A stretch of DNA of 64,000 nucleotides, taken from positions 25,446,462 to 25,510,461 of the forward strand of contig NC_054753.1 in NCBI RefSeq assembly GCF_018143015.1. The letters are read 5' to 3'. Position numbers and translations under genes: made by a program. The DNA comes from Lytechinus variegatus (lineage: Eukaryota > Echinodermata > Echinoidea > Temnopleuroida > Toxopneustidae). The notes below the pieces were generated by a model. The model worked only from the letters and a program-made list of their open reading frames with translations. It searched no databases and was not told the DNA's origin. How positions within the stretch are numbered: position 1 is the first letter of the stretch; each line of letters begins with the position of its first letter. Positions 1 through 11,116 of the stretch are shown here, in pieces.

Positions 1-1512
1 CGATCATGATTCCAATGATCTAAACCACTAAACAACAATTACCCCCTCCCCTCTCTCCCTCCCTCTCTCTCTAATCCATCCCCATCTTCCTTTCTCGACG
101 AACTTTCCATACTTACTATTCTTGTCTCGATACTTGCTGCATTAACAAATCTACAATACAGTAGAATCTGTGAAAGGAAAGAAGGCAGTTCACATAAGTA
201 TAGCTAAATGTCTTTGATCAATATTTTCCATATCCCAACAAATTATCGATCCGCTTATTGTTTTACTAGTTTTCCATAGGATTAAACTTTAAAAAACATA
301 ATAGCATGCGATAGGTCCATGATAGGAGCAAACAAGAGAGCACCGGGTCCTATTGCTATGAATTGCGATGAGCAATGCAGAAATCTATTTACTATCAAAA
401 GATAATGTGGATAACTTTTGCATAAAGTATAAATCATAAGGTTATTATTTTTATTCATTTATATTGTAACTTACTTGTTTATATACAAAGGAAATGTTGT
501 CGACCAAGCGCTATCAGCGTCTTTGGATTTATATGCGCTCTACAACACTATTATTAGTACATTATGCCTAAAGACTCCTTTTCTCTTAGATTTAGATTTA
601 TTCATTTTCCGTTCACAAAGCACAACAAAATCAAACAATACATAGTCAAATTTAAAGTACAACATCAATCGAAATAAGGTATAAACAATGAGGACTAATG
701 CAAACTAAATTAACTTTGACTATAATAACTATATTAAACAGAACGGAGGGGCTTGCCAAGAAAAGCGAAGCTTGTATGGGAGACAAGCCCCCGTAACTTA
801 GTTTCAATACGTATATTACAAAACTATAGTATAAAGGAGAGACGGAAGACAGTTTAAAAGGAGGCTATACAAAATATCGAAGGTAAAAACGAAAGAGTGA
901 ACCAAATTAGAATAAATGATAATAGTAATAACAATAAAATGATAAAAAAATAACATGGCTAGAATAATTGTGATTATGAGGGAAGAACAGAGAGGCAAAT
1001 AGGGAGAGAGGGGTTGCAGGTACAATTGGAGGTGCAAAGAGGAGCATGGCAGGTGCGGAAACAGGTAGGCAGGCAAGTTGTATGCTGGGAGGTAAAAAAC
1101 AAACAAATAAAAAAACTGTTTGTATGTGGCTTTGGTTATATGGTAGATTGACTTGTTTGTGTAAAGTATTGTCAAATAAACATCTTTTTAAGTTTATGTT
1201 TACAAGTTGTGATGCTTGGGGATTCCTTAAAGGCGTTGGGCAAGGAATTCCAATATACGGGACCAGAAAAGACAAAGGAATCTTTTGCAAGTAAAGTTCG
1301 GGTTGAAGGTATAGGTGATAAGAGTTTCGTTGTCTTGTAGGATAATCGTGTACAGAGGAGTTTTTGCAGAACATAATTGAAAAAATTGCGGGGAGATCAT
1401 CTTTATTTGGTTTGTACATAAATTGGCCGAGATGGATCAGATATATATCATAAGGATTTTGTTTTCAGCAGTGAAGGTCAATCTTTTATCTAAGAACAAG
1501 TATACTTAGAGT
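1..1512. other. No gene recognised; pyrimidine-rich tract and SINE-tail fragment
   Basis: A CT-rich simple tract lies at about 43-75. Around 500-575 is a fragment resembling the 3' tail of a tRNA-derived SINE (TATGCGCTCTACAACACTAT followed by ATT units). A short hairpin, ACGGAGGGGCTTG pairing with CAAGCCCCCGT, lies at about 742-797. Open frames here are short, compositionally simple and lack recognisable domains. Confidence 0.6.
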
Positions 1513-2812
1513 CATGGGTGTCGATCACGGGGGGGATGGGGGGATATATCCCCCCCAATATTTCAAGTGGGGGGGATGGCCTGTATTATCATCCCCCCAA
1601 TAATTTAGGGTAGAAAAATTATAATAATGATGATGAAAAAATGAAAAGTTTGATCATGATGATTTTAGTATGCCATCAATCAATTTGTTTCCCTCGCAAT
1701 TTGTGTATATTGTTATTAAATAAAAACAATCTTTTTCAGGACTATTAAACAGATGGGTGGAGGTTCAAGATGAAAAAGAATGAAATGTTCATGTATCTGA
1801 TATTTTTTAACACATGACATAAAAGGACCCCAACGAAAATCAACTTTTGTTGATTGGGTGTTCCATCCCACCAGTGGTGAATAAATTAATTTAAATATCA
1901 TTAACTCAAAAGGGTGGAAAAATAAACGGGAGTAAAAGGGTGGCAAGATAAATAAAGGAATGACGGTAAGCCCGATGGCGCACGAGAAGCCACACAGGTT
2001 GTAATTTGTGCTAGTCTTAATTGGTCCGAATCTGCATTTTATCATCATGCATTAAGAAGAATAAAGAAATTGCCAGTCAGGTTAGATTTAAGAGAGAAGT
2101 TGTATACACAGAGGCGTCGATCCTGGGTGGGGGGGGGGACAGGGGGCGATCGCCCCACCAATGAAAATATTGGGGGGGCAAACATATCGTTTTGCCCCCC
2201 CCAAAAAAAAAATTCCGCATGTGCAACTAGAAAATAAAATAAGATTGTAATGCTACACTGAAATCAGCAAGCGAGATTGAGATACCAACTCGATCTTGAT
2301 TTAAAATCATGCTCAAAATGTCTGCTTTTCAGATTGGAATATAAAAATTTTCAGCTCGCGCTTCGCGCTCGCATCATGTACCAAAACCCCATACTTTTCA
2401 TGATTATATAGGTGAATATAATGTCCCGTTTTCAATTCTAAACCTCAAAAGAACTTTGATTTTGCAATAATCTTTTGTTGGATATATATCTTCCATTAAA
2501 ATGTCCTTTTTTCCATATCAAAATATCAAAATTTTCAGCTCGCGCTCGCATCTAGGCCTATTGTTCTTCTAGATACCCATCTTAATCATTGGTACCAAAA
2601 ATGCTTAGAATATCAAGCTTTCAGGTCAGAATATAGAGAAATTTCAGCTCGCTCTCTAGTGAGATACATGTATCGACCCTCCTCATGAGTTACTACAAAC
2701 AAACGTAAACAGGTACATTTTTCCTGTTTTCATGACATACTAAAAAAAATTAGCTCGCGCTTCGCGCTCGCATTGTTGGTGAAGGTGAGATATGTGTCTC
2801 TTTCTCATGAGT

Positions 2813-2843
<31 letters not shown>

Positions 2844-3221
2844 TGTGATCGAGCGCCTTTGGAACGTTGATTCATAATTTTGCCCCCCCCCCCATCTGAA
2901 AAATGGATCGACGCCCCTGTGTATACATCATGCTCAATAAACAGATCACTATGTACATGGTCCAGTCAATTTTTGTCATTTTTTCTCGGTATGAGTTTAG
3001 AATAGGCTTACTTGTAACACAAATTGAATTTTCAAAAAAATTATACAAGTATAGTACACTACAACAATGAAGGAATTTCCAAGAACACCATGCATATTAA
3101 CCACTCCCAAATGTCCTAACTTGTGATTTTATATAGTGGGGGTAATGTTGAAATATCCCCATCCACGAGAACATTTGTGTCAATCATCCCCCCCAACCAA
3201 GAATACCGATCGACACCCATG
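1513..3221. mobile_element. Inverted-repeat (foldback) element with a second one nested inside
   Basis: The outer ends match as inverted repeats: CATGGGTGTCGATC at 1513 and GATCGACACCCATG ending at 3221. Both ends are followed inward by runs of G or C. A second element with related ends sits inside at 2102-2926. No transposase frame is visible, so this looks non-autonomous. Confidence 0.7.
2102..2926. mobile_element. Nested inverted-repeat element with repeated GCGCTTCGCGCTCGC motifs
   Basis: The terminal inverted repeats are GTATACACAGAGGCGTCGAT at the left and the matching GGATCGACGCCCCTGTGTAT at the right. Inside, the phrase TTCAGCTCGCGCTTCGCGCT or a decayed form of it recurs four times (about 2350, 2530, 2640, 2750), each followed by unrelated AT-rich DNA, giving an irregular tandem structure. 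A TA dinucleotide run lies at 2811-2842. Confidence 0.7.
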
Positions 3222-3575
3222 CTTAAAGTTGAAGGAAAAAGAGTATGATACTTACTTGTAAATTGACAGCCAAGTATATCAACTTTGTATCACTACAATA
3301 AAACGTCGCATGAGTCATCCTGACGACATCCATTATTTTCCCACGGGAGACCATTGTTGTGTCAATTTGAATTCCTGTGCAAATGAATCCACAAAATAAT
3401 ATGCAAATCTGAAGATATACATGTAGGTTCGGATCTAAAATGCCAATCCTACATGAGATAAAGACAATTTTATTTGATGAAATTTTCAGCAGTATGATAG
3501 TTTGATTTTCTCTAATTATTCACATCAATATTTTTCTGAGGTGGACTTGACTGTCTTGACCTTTAATGTCTTATG

Positions 3576-3652
3576 GTGTGACGATCGAGGCCGGGATTTG
3601 AATTCCCGACCTGCAAGACGGACGCTCTACCAACTGAGCCAACACACCGGTG
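3576..3652 (-). repeat. tRNA-derived SINE head or tRNA pseudogene
   Basis: On the minus strand a D-arm/A-box-like segment (TGGCTCAGTTGGTAGAGC) is followed by a T-arm/B-box-like segment (CGGGAATTCAAATCCCG). The spacing is too short for a full tRNA and the anticodon stem does not pair, so part of the anticodon and variable region seems deleted. It is best read as a tRNA-derived SINE remnant, not a working tRNA. Confidence 0.6.
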
Positions 3653-4272
3653 TTATAATTTGAACATACAAGTCATTACCAACGAAACCACTGGCATCAT
3701 GCATGGGCATTGTCTCACAAATTAAATGAAAACTCTATTTATATTTCGAATCCGATTCCGACAAGGTTGCAACTCCTGCGTTTGCAGGAAAGCCTCTAGA
3801 CAAACATTTAGAATGAATTTCCTATTATTTGTTTTATTACATGAAAGTAAACAGACTCCAGAGTATTTATCTGTTTAAGGTCGGATAGTGACCCTCTTGG
3901 TCTAAAACATTGAACTCGTACATTAGCCGGTGATATAATAAAACATTCCATCCATAAACATTTTCAAAGAGGCATTCAAAACCAATTTCTTTCGTAGTTT
4001 GTAAATTTTATAGTTTTAGCAGTATATAACTTCTTTTGATTATTTTCATTTTAAGCGCTTTGGGCCTGATTATGGGAAAAACGTCGTATAATATCATTAT
4101 GATACACTGCCAATGTGAAAGTATTTTATTCCTCATCAAAATGCAAATAAAAAATACAAAGTGAAAAAGTACGAGGGAGCACGGTAAAAAAAAAAATATA
4201 TGCTTTTTACATTTTACTGTGTTTTCTGAGAATAATGGAATGATGTACATGTAACACCCCACCCCCCCCCCT
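3653..4272. other. Unannotated AT-rich stretch
   Basis: I see no coding exon, RNA gene or clear repeat boundary here, only AT-rich unique-looking sequence up to the C/G-run that starts the next element. Confidence 0.5.
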
Positions 4273-4826
4273 CGGGGGGGGGGGGGGTGGGGGCACTTCC
4301 ATTGACGAGTGGATATGCGCGACCATGCATGGGGTCTCGAAAAGCACCCTAAACACGTGCACCCCTTAACAAGTATGTGAAACCCTACCTTTATCAAGTA
4401 TTGGAAACAAGATACTCTTGGCAAGTATTCCCTGAAATGAACTCCACAAGAACAGCAATATTTCATTGTTATTTGACGGGTCAATCGGTCGTCGGTTGTA
4501 GTTTTACCTTTACACAATACACATCATTTGGTTTAGTACGGCCCCACCTTCTACAGCTCGCGCAAATCCGACTCTAAACACGCAGTGTTGGGGCAAAAAG
4601 GACATCCTTTACAAAACATTTAAATTTTGTTTAATAATCCCCGCAAATTTGACCCTAAACACGTAGCTTACCTAGCGAAATAGATACCCTTTTTTTATTA
4701 TTTTTGTGTGTTTGACACCCTTATCACGTTAAGTACGTAACATGCACTTTCTTGAAAAAGACATCCCTTTTACATGTTTTTTTGGACGCGCGTGGAATCC
4801 ACTCGTCAATGTGAGTGGCCCCCGAG
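4273..4826. mobile_element. MITE with G-run termini, copy A
   Basis: The ends are inverted repeats: a G-run then CACTTCCATTGACGAGTGGA on the left, and TCCACTCGTCAATGTGAGTG followed by GGCCCCC on the right. The interior carries repeated phrases of the type 'cctaaacacg' and 'aaggacatcc'. A second copy in inverted orientation lies at 44874-45397. There is no coding capacity. Confidence 0.75.
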
Positions 4827-5133
4827 CCGAAAAATTAGGAAATTCACAGCTGAAGAGGGGCATTCTGAGGCTTATTTGTAGGAATTCACGTAGACCATGC
4901 GTACTAACCAAATGATTCAGATCAGAAAAAGGGACATTTTAAGGACTGATTAAGGAATTCATGAAGAGCAGACATATCTCATTAATCCACTAATGCGAAC
5001 GTTAGCACGGACGGGAAATGATTAATATTAAGACATCAAAGTGATATGTCACTACATAAAACATAATTCGAAGTGCGAAGAAATATATTTGATGTATATT
5101 GTCTTGAAAACGGGAGGTTTTAGTACATAGGAT

Positions 5134-6686
5134 TATAGACCTTATCGCAAATAGCGTTTGTCGCGTGAGGGCGTCTGTCATCGCAGAGGATCACGGGATG
5201 CGAAAGGGGGCAAACGCGGAATCGGATTTCGGGAAGCCATACAACGCCATATGTTTTGTGTAGTGTCACTCAAAATCCAGGCTTTTTTAAAAGGCTGATT
5301 TCTTCGTATTTAAATTATTTTGGATACTTGAATTTGGGTTAATAGAACAATCTTTGTATCACGATTGCCCAGTGAAAATATGAACTCAATACTCACCGTA
5401 TTTTCGAAGTTTTCTGGGGCTAAACTTGGGAAGATTTTGTGGGAAAAGTGAGACGGTGATTGCGGGTCAATGCCGATCGAAAAAAAGAAAAGAGCACGTC
5501 GGCGATCAGAAATATTTTTCCATTAAAGAATATTCATGAGAATCATGATGTAGACCATATTATCTCCACATAAATTTAGCTAGTTTTTGTCATTTTGGGG
5601 GAAATATATAGTCCTTTTTTTGCAAGCCGGGGGCTTTTGAGTTTGATCATACAAGCTCTGTTACGGGGGAGGGGGGTGAAACCAGCAGGAAAAAAAAAAC
5701 ATTTTATGACCCCGTGAAACCCTATATCCGTCCAACCTCTCTGTAATTTTATTTTGTCTGAAACTTAGCAGATGATGGATATTTAATTCATATAAATTAT
5801 ATATATTTCATTCTTTTGATTAAAATATCTTATTTCAAAATTTCATCGCATTCAGTCACTTCTCTTACAGATCACCTTCCTCATTTATTTTATTTTTTTT
5901 TAAACTTATTTTACCCTCAACATACTTTCATCTATTCTCATTTTGTTTAGATTCATTATTTTGTCTAAGCATGCCACTAATAAAACTTCAGAATGTCCGA
6001 CCATAATCCTGAATCATATGCAATAATTATGTAGCCTATCTGTGGAGAGAAAAAGAAAACACAGCTCCGGGTTTACAGGCCTACTCTGAATAAAATCGTG
6101 ATTGAGATATTTATTTATATGAAACATGTATTCTTGACTATCGAATGATATTACAAAATAAATAACTAGAACAAAGTAATCTACTGCAGATCTTGTTTTA
6201 TTGATTATCATTTTATTATTGCTTGGAATTCCGGGACCAGTTTCTTCCACCGTGACTGCCTCGCCGACGTACACTATTACTGGGCCGAGAGTGCCCGCTG
6301 TCCGTGCATATACAAGCACACTTTGCACAGTCACAGCTGCACAGCTCAAAATACGCAAAGACAGTGCGCGAAAATGAAACAAAATTGCACTTGTTTTCGT
6401 AAAGTCTGTTGTGATTCTTGCAGATATAGACAGCACATCTATCTCTGCCACCCATGATTAAGAAGAAAAGTGATGTTAGACTCTGGAACAAATATGACGA
6501 GGCGTTTAGTGGAAATTAGAAAAATGTTGGCTGCGGGCGTCGATCGTATTTTTATTCACTATGGAAATCGTACACTATATTGTCGGCTGCTTGAGGTCGC
6601 ATGGTCGCATCCGGACAATAGCGGCGCTATTGCCCCCTTTGCGATCCCATGATCCTATGCGTGAATCTATTTGCGATAAGGTCTAT
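5134..6686. mobile_element. 1.55-kb element with TTATCGCAAATA inverted ends
   Basis: The left end ATAGACCTTATCGCAAATAG (5134) is matched at the right by CTATTTGCGATAAGGTCTAT (to 6686), with further imperfect pairing inward (GGATCACGGGATGCGAAAGG against a related right-hand sequence). A short minus-strand frame at 6216-6460 begins with a Cys-rich segment that faintly resembles a THAP zinc finger; see the findings. The middle (about 5560-6000) is featureless AT-rich DNA. Confidence 0.6.
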
Positions 6687-8097
6687 ATATCTTGTTAAAC
6701 AGACAATGCGAGCATCAGGAGCAATGAAGACATAGGCCCTGAGCAAATTATGTTTCATAAAGTTATATTTTATTTTTATGTAATATAACATAACATATAA
6801 CTAACAATAATTTCTTCCTACCCACTACGTTTCTCTAACTTTCTCCTTCTTTCCCCCTTTTTTAAATGTTCTTTTTTTAGTTTTTAGTTTTTGGCCAGCC
6901 GATGGGCGGGGGCACGTGCCCCCATGCCCCCCCCCCCGTAGTTACGCCACTGCTTACATGAAATTATTCATCGTACAAACTTTAAAAAATGTATACTTAC
7001 TTTATGTTCGTCTTTTTCTTAGATGACGCGTACACAAATCGGAAGAAATGGATAATCATTCACAGCCCGACATCTAAAAAAAATTGGATATGAAATAAGT
7101 AGGAGAATCTGCAAAAAGTGTTAATGTGTGTGACGGGCACTAGATCCTCTAGTTCGAATGACCATGGCGAGAACGAATGCCAAGACAAAATCAAGACGAC
7201 GGGTATTCCCCTGATGTGAATTGCAATCGTAAATGACGTAATTGTGATAGTCTTAATTTACAAACATTTTTCGTCGATTTCAATTAAACAGCAAGGTTGG
7301 ATACAGGGGAGATTTAAATTGTATGATCACTCGAAAGGTCTATTAAATGATTATACTTTAAGTTAAGTGTAATAATGTATTGATTTTTATCAACGTTGAA
7401 ATTGCGAAGTTCTTAATTTGGAATACATTATCACTACAGTACTCTCGACTAGTCTGCTGTGCAAACCCTTCACTCGAAATAAGGGTCTGAATGTGAAGCC
7501 TATTCTTGCCTTGTGTACTGAAGGCTCTCTCGCTCAGGCAAGTTTTGTATGTGCTAGTCTTCGAGTAGAGGCACACTTGTTGATCAAAGTTTCAATCGGG
7601 GTCTGTGCCTGCAGACTAGTCTACGACGCGGGTCTCCGACGCAACAGGGGAATCCCCGATTGTAACATTTAAATTGGGCGTCAACACCCCCGGGCCCCAC
7701 CGGCCCCACCACACCTCCCCTCAAAAGAAGGTGAAAAATAGTTTTGAAGTAATTGATCATCAGTACTTAATCCAAATATTAGTATTAAGAGCTATTTCTA
7801 TAGTTTAATTACTCTTAGGAGCTTCATAATGGAATAACTGGGGTAAAAACTAAAAGGGGGTAAAATCTAGCTACAGTTCGCGGTGAATCGGCGGTGATTT
7901 GTGGCTGCACCATCATGCATCGTCGTCACGACTCGCGATGTACCAGCGCGCCGCATTACAATTGCGCAATGCGCAGACTGTAGTCCACACACACGAATCG
8001 AAGGAATTGAATTGAGAGCATCAGTAAGCCAGGGACAGACTGTTGGAATATCTTCTCAGTTAACAGTTTTAATGACAAAATGGTGCACCCGGTGATA
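6687..8097. other. No gene recognised
   Basis: This is mixed AT-rich sequence with a C-run near 6930. Short frames exist on both strands but show no domain, splice context or compositional signal that would support coding. Confidence 0.5.
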
Positions 8098-8163
8098 ATG
8101 ATTATGAGTGTGGGGTCATTGATGTCATCTGTTGTGGTACACACTTCCTTTGCCACTACTAGA
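8098..8163 (+). CDS. Candidate signal-peptide exon of TNF receptor gene 1 (tentative)
   Basis: An ATG at 8098 opens a 22-codon stretch (MIMSVGSLMSSVVVHTSFA then TTR) that runs directly into a GTAAGC donor at 8164. It ends in phase 0, which is the phase needed to join the first certain exon of gene 1 at 16382; gene 2's signal exon also ends in phase 0. The hydrophobic core is short and interrupted by a His, and the implied intron is 8.2 kb. The match could be chance. No alternative with a better hydrophobic core and donor was found between here and 16382, but my scan was by eye. Confidence 0.22.
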
Positions 8164-10137
8164 GTAAGCATTTTCCTACTCATTAAGATAAGTTAGATGA
8201 TATCGATCTAGGATATGCCGCGTTGTCACCGCGCCCGCGGTGTCTAGTATTGTAGTAAATAGGAATAAGTTTCCCAACAAGGTTTGGTATAATTTTTGTA
8301 TGAGATTATATTCATAAGAATGTGAAATTAAATTACGTATAGGAAATAATTTCAATCTAGTTTTAAAAAACCCGGTCTTGGATTCATATTTTATTCCCTC
8401 TATGAATATTCTCTATATTCTGAATTCAGGTAGACGTAGGACTAGGAGATCTATTCCGCAGAGGTAAAGACAAAAGTTGATTGTTCACACTGCATGTGTC
8501 ATGTATTTTATTTTAGATAAAAATTCAAGTGTTTTTACCATATTGTAGTTTATATGCATGCACACATGTAGTGTACATTCCCTTTTGCACAACTGATGAT
8601 TTTATATTTTTGCACTTTCACGTTAATCATCTTTTACTAGTTTGTCTTGGGTTTGGTGACATATCTTTTTGTTCTTTTAATCACATTGTACCTTTTCAAA
8701 ATTATCTTCCTTTGCATACTTGTGTATTTTTTTAGAACTAGAGGCTTATTCTGGGCTTCTAATGTTGACGCCTTAATCTATAGACAGGTTTGATTGTATT
8801 TAGATGATCTACATTGCTATGGAACTTACATGTATGTAGGTAGCCTATTATGATCATTGTTGAGTCAAATTCAAACACTTGGGCCCATTCGGAAGTCGGG
8901 TTTAACTTAAACTCCAGTTTAAAAGTTGTGGTTTAGGTATGGATAGCCAATTTTACATAAATCACTAACAGTATTGATATGATATTTCACCTCATTTGTC
9001 TCTCAAATAATTCATATTTGTGTAAAAAGTAATTGTCTCCACCATCAATGAGTCAGGAAAGAGCACAGTAAACATAAGGAACATACAAAGTAATAAAAAT
9101 GTTGACACTTTTGGCTTCCCATAATTTTAGCACAGAGTAAGATCATGGTCTAAGTTCAAGATAAATTCCAGTATTGGTAACGATCTCAAAATGACTTTTT
9201 ACAGAATCTAATATAATGACCACCCAAGTGTCTGTTTGTATGAATAGAAAATATGTGCCAAGGATTCTGGAAGAAATTGTGTAATTGCTGAGAAATAAGC
9301 ACGGATTCGGTCACTTCCGTCGGATCTTTATTCCAGCAATAATAATAATACACTGTCCCACGTGTACCTATCTGTGGTGGTGATCTTCAGTGTGAACATT
9401 TTTCAGCGTAGATTTCAAGATTTCACAAAGTTCAGTTTATGTTACTGTACCAGATCTAGATCCTCGATGATACAGACTTTCTCATGAAACCACTGTTTAC
9501 TGCAACTACTGGCATTTTTCTTTAAACCTGACTTCAGAATACAGGCCTTGTAGTTCCTTTGTCTTAATTATTCAATTTGCCATATATCCTAACTTGTTCA
9601 GTCCACAATCAGTTCTGAAGATAATCTGAAAAAATAATGATTGAAAATTTGTAATTAAACTCATTAATGATGCTGTGAAGAGGTGCTTTTATTTTGGTCA
9701 TTTTGTGTACACATTCACATCATATGGTAATAGTGGACTTTGTACACTGTTGGTTTCATTGCATGAAGTTGGGACATGTATGCAAATGTCACGGAAGCAC
9801 GGTTCATTGCTTAATTCTCAAACATTTTATTTCAAAATGGTTTTCTAAAAGCTATTCCTGTTTATTTTCACTTTTCATACATTCCCCTTTATGATTCTTT
9901 CATTTTGTAGTTTTCATTCAATATTATTTATGGTGCAGTGCAGGAGATATCTTTGATGTATTTGCCTGGTCTTGAAAGAAGAATTTGATATGTAGCTGAA
10001 TAACACTTGCCCAATTGCCCCCCCCCCACAAAAGAAGAATATAAGTCGCGACACACAGACCATAAAAAGCCACAGTCTGTAGAATATACTGTAATGTCTG
10101 AATTTTGCCACGTTTATCTAATTGTTTATCATGTGAC
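8164..10137. repeat. Unannotated DNA with a MITE-like repeat (about 8885-9545)
   Basis: The stretch from about 8885 shares a long run of similarity, in the same orientation, with 32160-32462: both read 'ggtttaa..cagccaatt..cacagtaaac..tggcttccca..cttcagaata'. The copy here carries an extra 350 bp or so before its right end. The rest is AT-rich DNA with a C-run at 10018. No coding exon was recognised. Confidence 0.5.
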
Positions 10138-11116
10138 CCTTTGCTTTCCATGACATGTACTTCTATTCACTTCCACATTTCTATGCCATTGTCACACAAC
10201 CTGTTTCTCTTATTCCTTAGTTTCTATGTCACAGACATTCCATTACCATTCCAATTCATAGTGTAGGCCTACATGTAGTAGCTTTCATGGTACACCATAG
10301 GTGGTTTCAGACCGCCTCGAAGTTCGTCAGTTCCAGGTATTCTCTGATCGGGAAATTTACCCTGATCAGAAAATACCAGGTATTTTGGTAATGTGAAAGC
10401 AAACTACCCGTAATTTGCCCGAAAGAAAATACCCGATAAATAGTAGGTACTTGGCGAAATTACGAGAAATTTCGTGGGGATTTTTCCAAGGTCGCAGGTA
10501 TTTTGGCGATGTGAAAGCAAATTACGGGAACTTTTAGCCCAGCGTGTCGTTGGGCGCGGCGCCGTGGATGGCTGCTGGGTTAGTGATTTTGAATCTCGCG
10601 CCTTGCCTGCTTATCAGACCATACTGCACATGCTCGTAACTTCAGGAACTTATCCCGAAGGGTATGTTTCAGGGCGGTGTGAATGCAGGAATAATTAATG
10701 GGTATTTTTCAGCTTAAAAAATTTCTCGTGATTTAACGGGGATTCTTGTGATTGAGGCGGTTTGAAACCACCTCATGTATCTTTCTTGGGCAAGTGTTGG
10801 TCCTGAACAGGAGTGTTCGTCCTGAAAAGATACATGGTGTACCGTGAAACCTACTACACTATTCTTCTTCGCCATGGAAACCTTCAGAAGTTATATCATT
10901 CCAATTCAATGCAGCTCTGGAAGGGTGAAAAGTAAACCAATGAGGATGAGATACATGTGAATGAAAAAGAATGTACTGAATATAAATGAGAAAAGGACAA
11001 TGTGGAGCTGCATGGAGTTGGAATGGAATGTCTGTGGCATAGAAACTAAGGAATGAGAGAAACACATGTGACAATAGCATAGAAATAAGAAGTGAAGAAA
11101 GTATGGAAATCAAAGT
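10138..11116. mobile_element. Foldback element interrupted by a younger MITE
   Basis: Sequence from 10138 (CTTTGCTTTCCAT) rightward is matched by inverted sequence ending near 11116. Shared phrases include TCCTTAGTTTCTATG with its complement CATAGAAACTAAGGA, and GGTACACCAT with ATGGTGTACC. The left arm is broken at 10298 by insertion of the MITE listed next. No coding capacity is evident. Confidence 0.75.
10299..10773. mobile_element. 475-bp MITE with 3-bp CAT target duplication
   Basis: The termini are inverted repeats: AGGTGGTTTCAGACCGCCTC and GAGGCGGTTTGAAACCACCT. CAT flanks both sides (10296-10298 and 10774-10776). The inverted arm of the host foldback keeps the uninterrupted site (GATACATGGTGTA), which independently confirms the insertion point. 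A 3-bp duplication suits a PIF/Harbinger-type element, but that assignment is inference. Confidence 0.8.

Noticed and set aside
3576..3652. Functional tRNA gene
   Set aside because: A- and B-box-like blocks exist, but the anticodon arm and variable region are incomplete.
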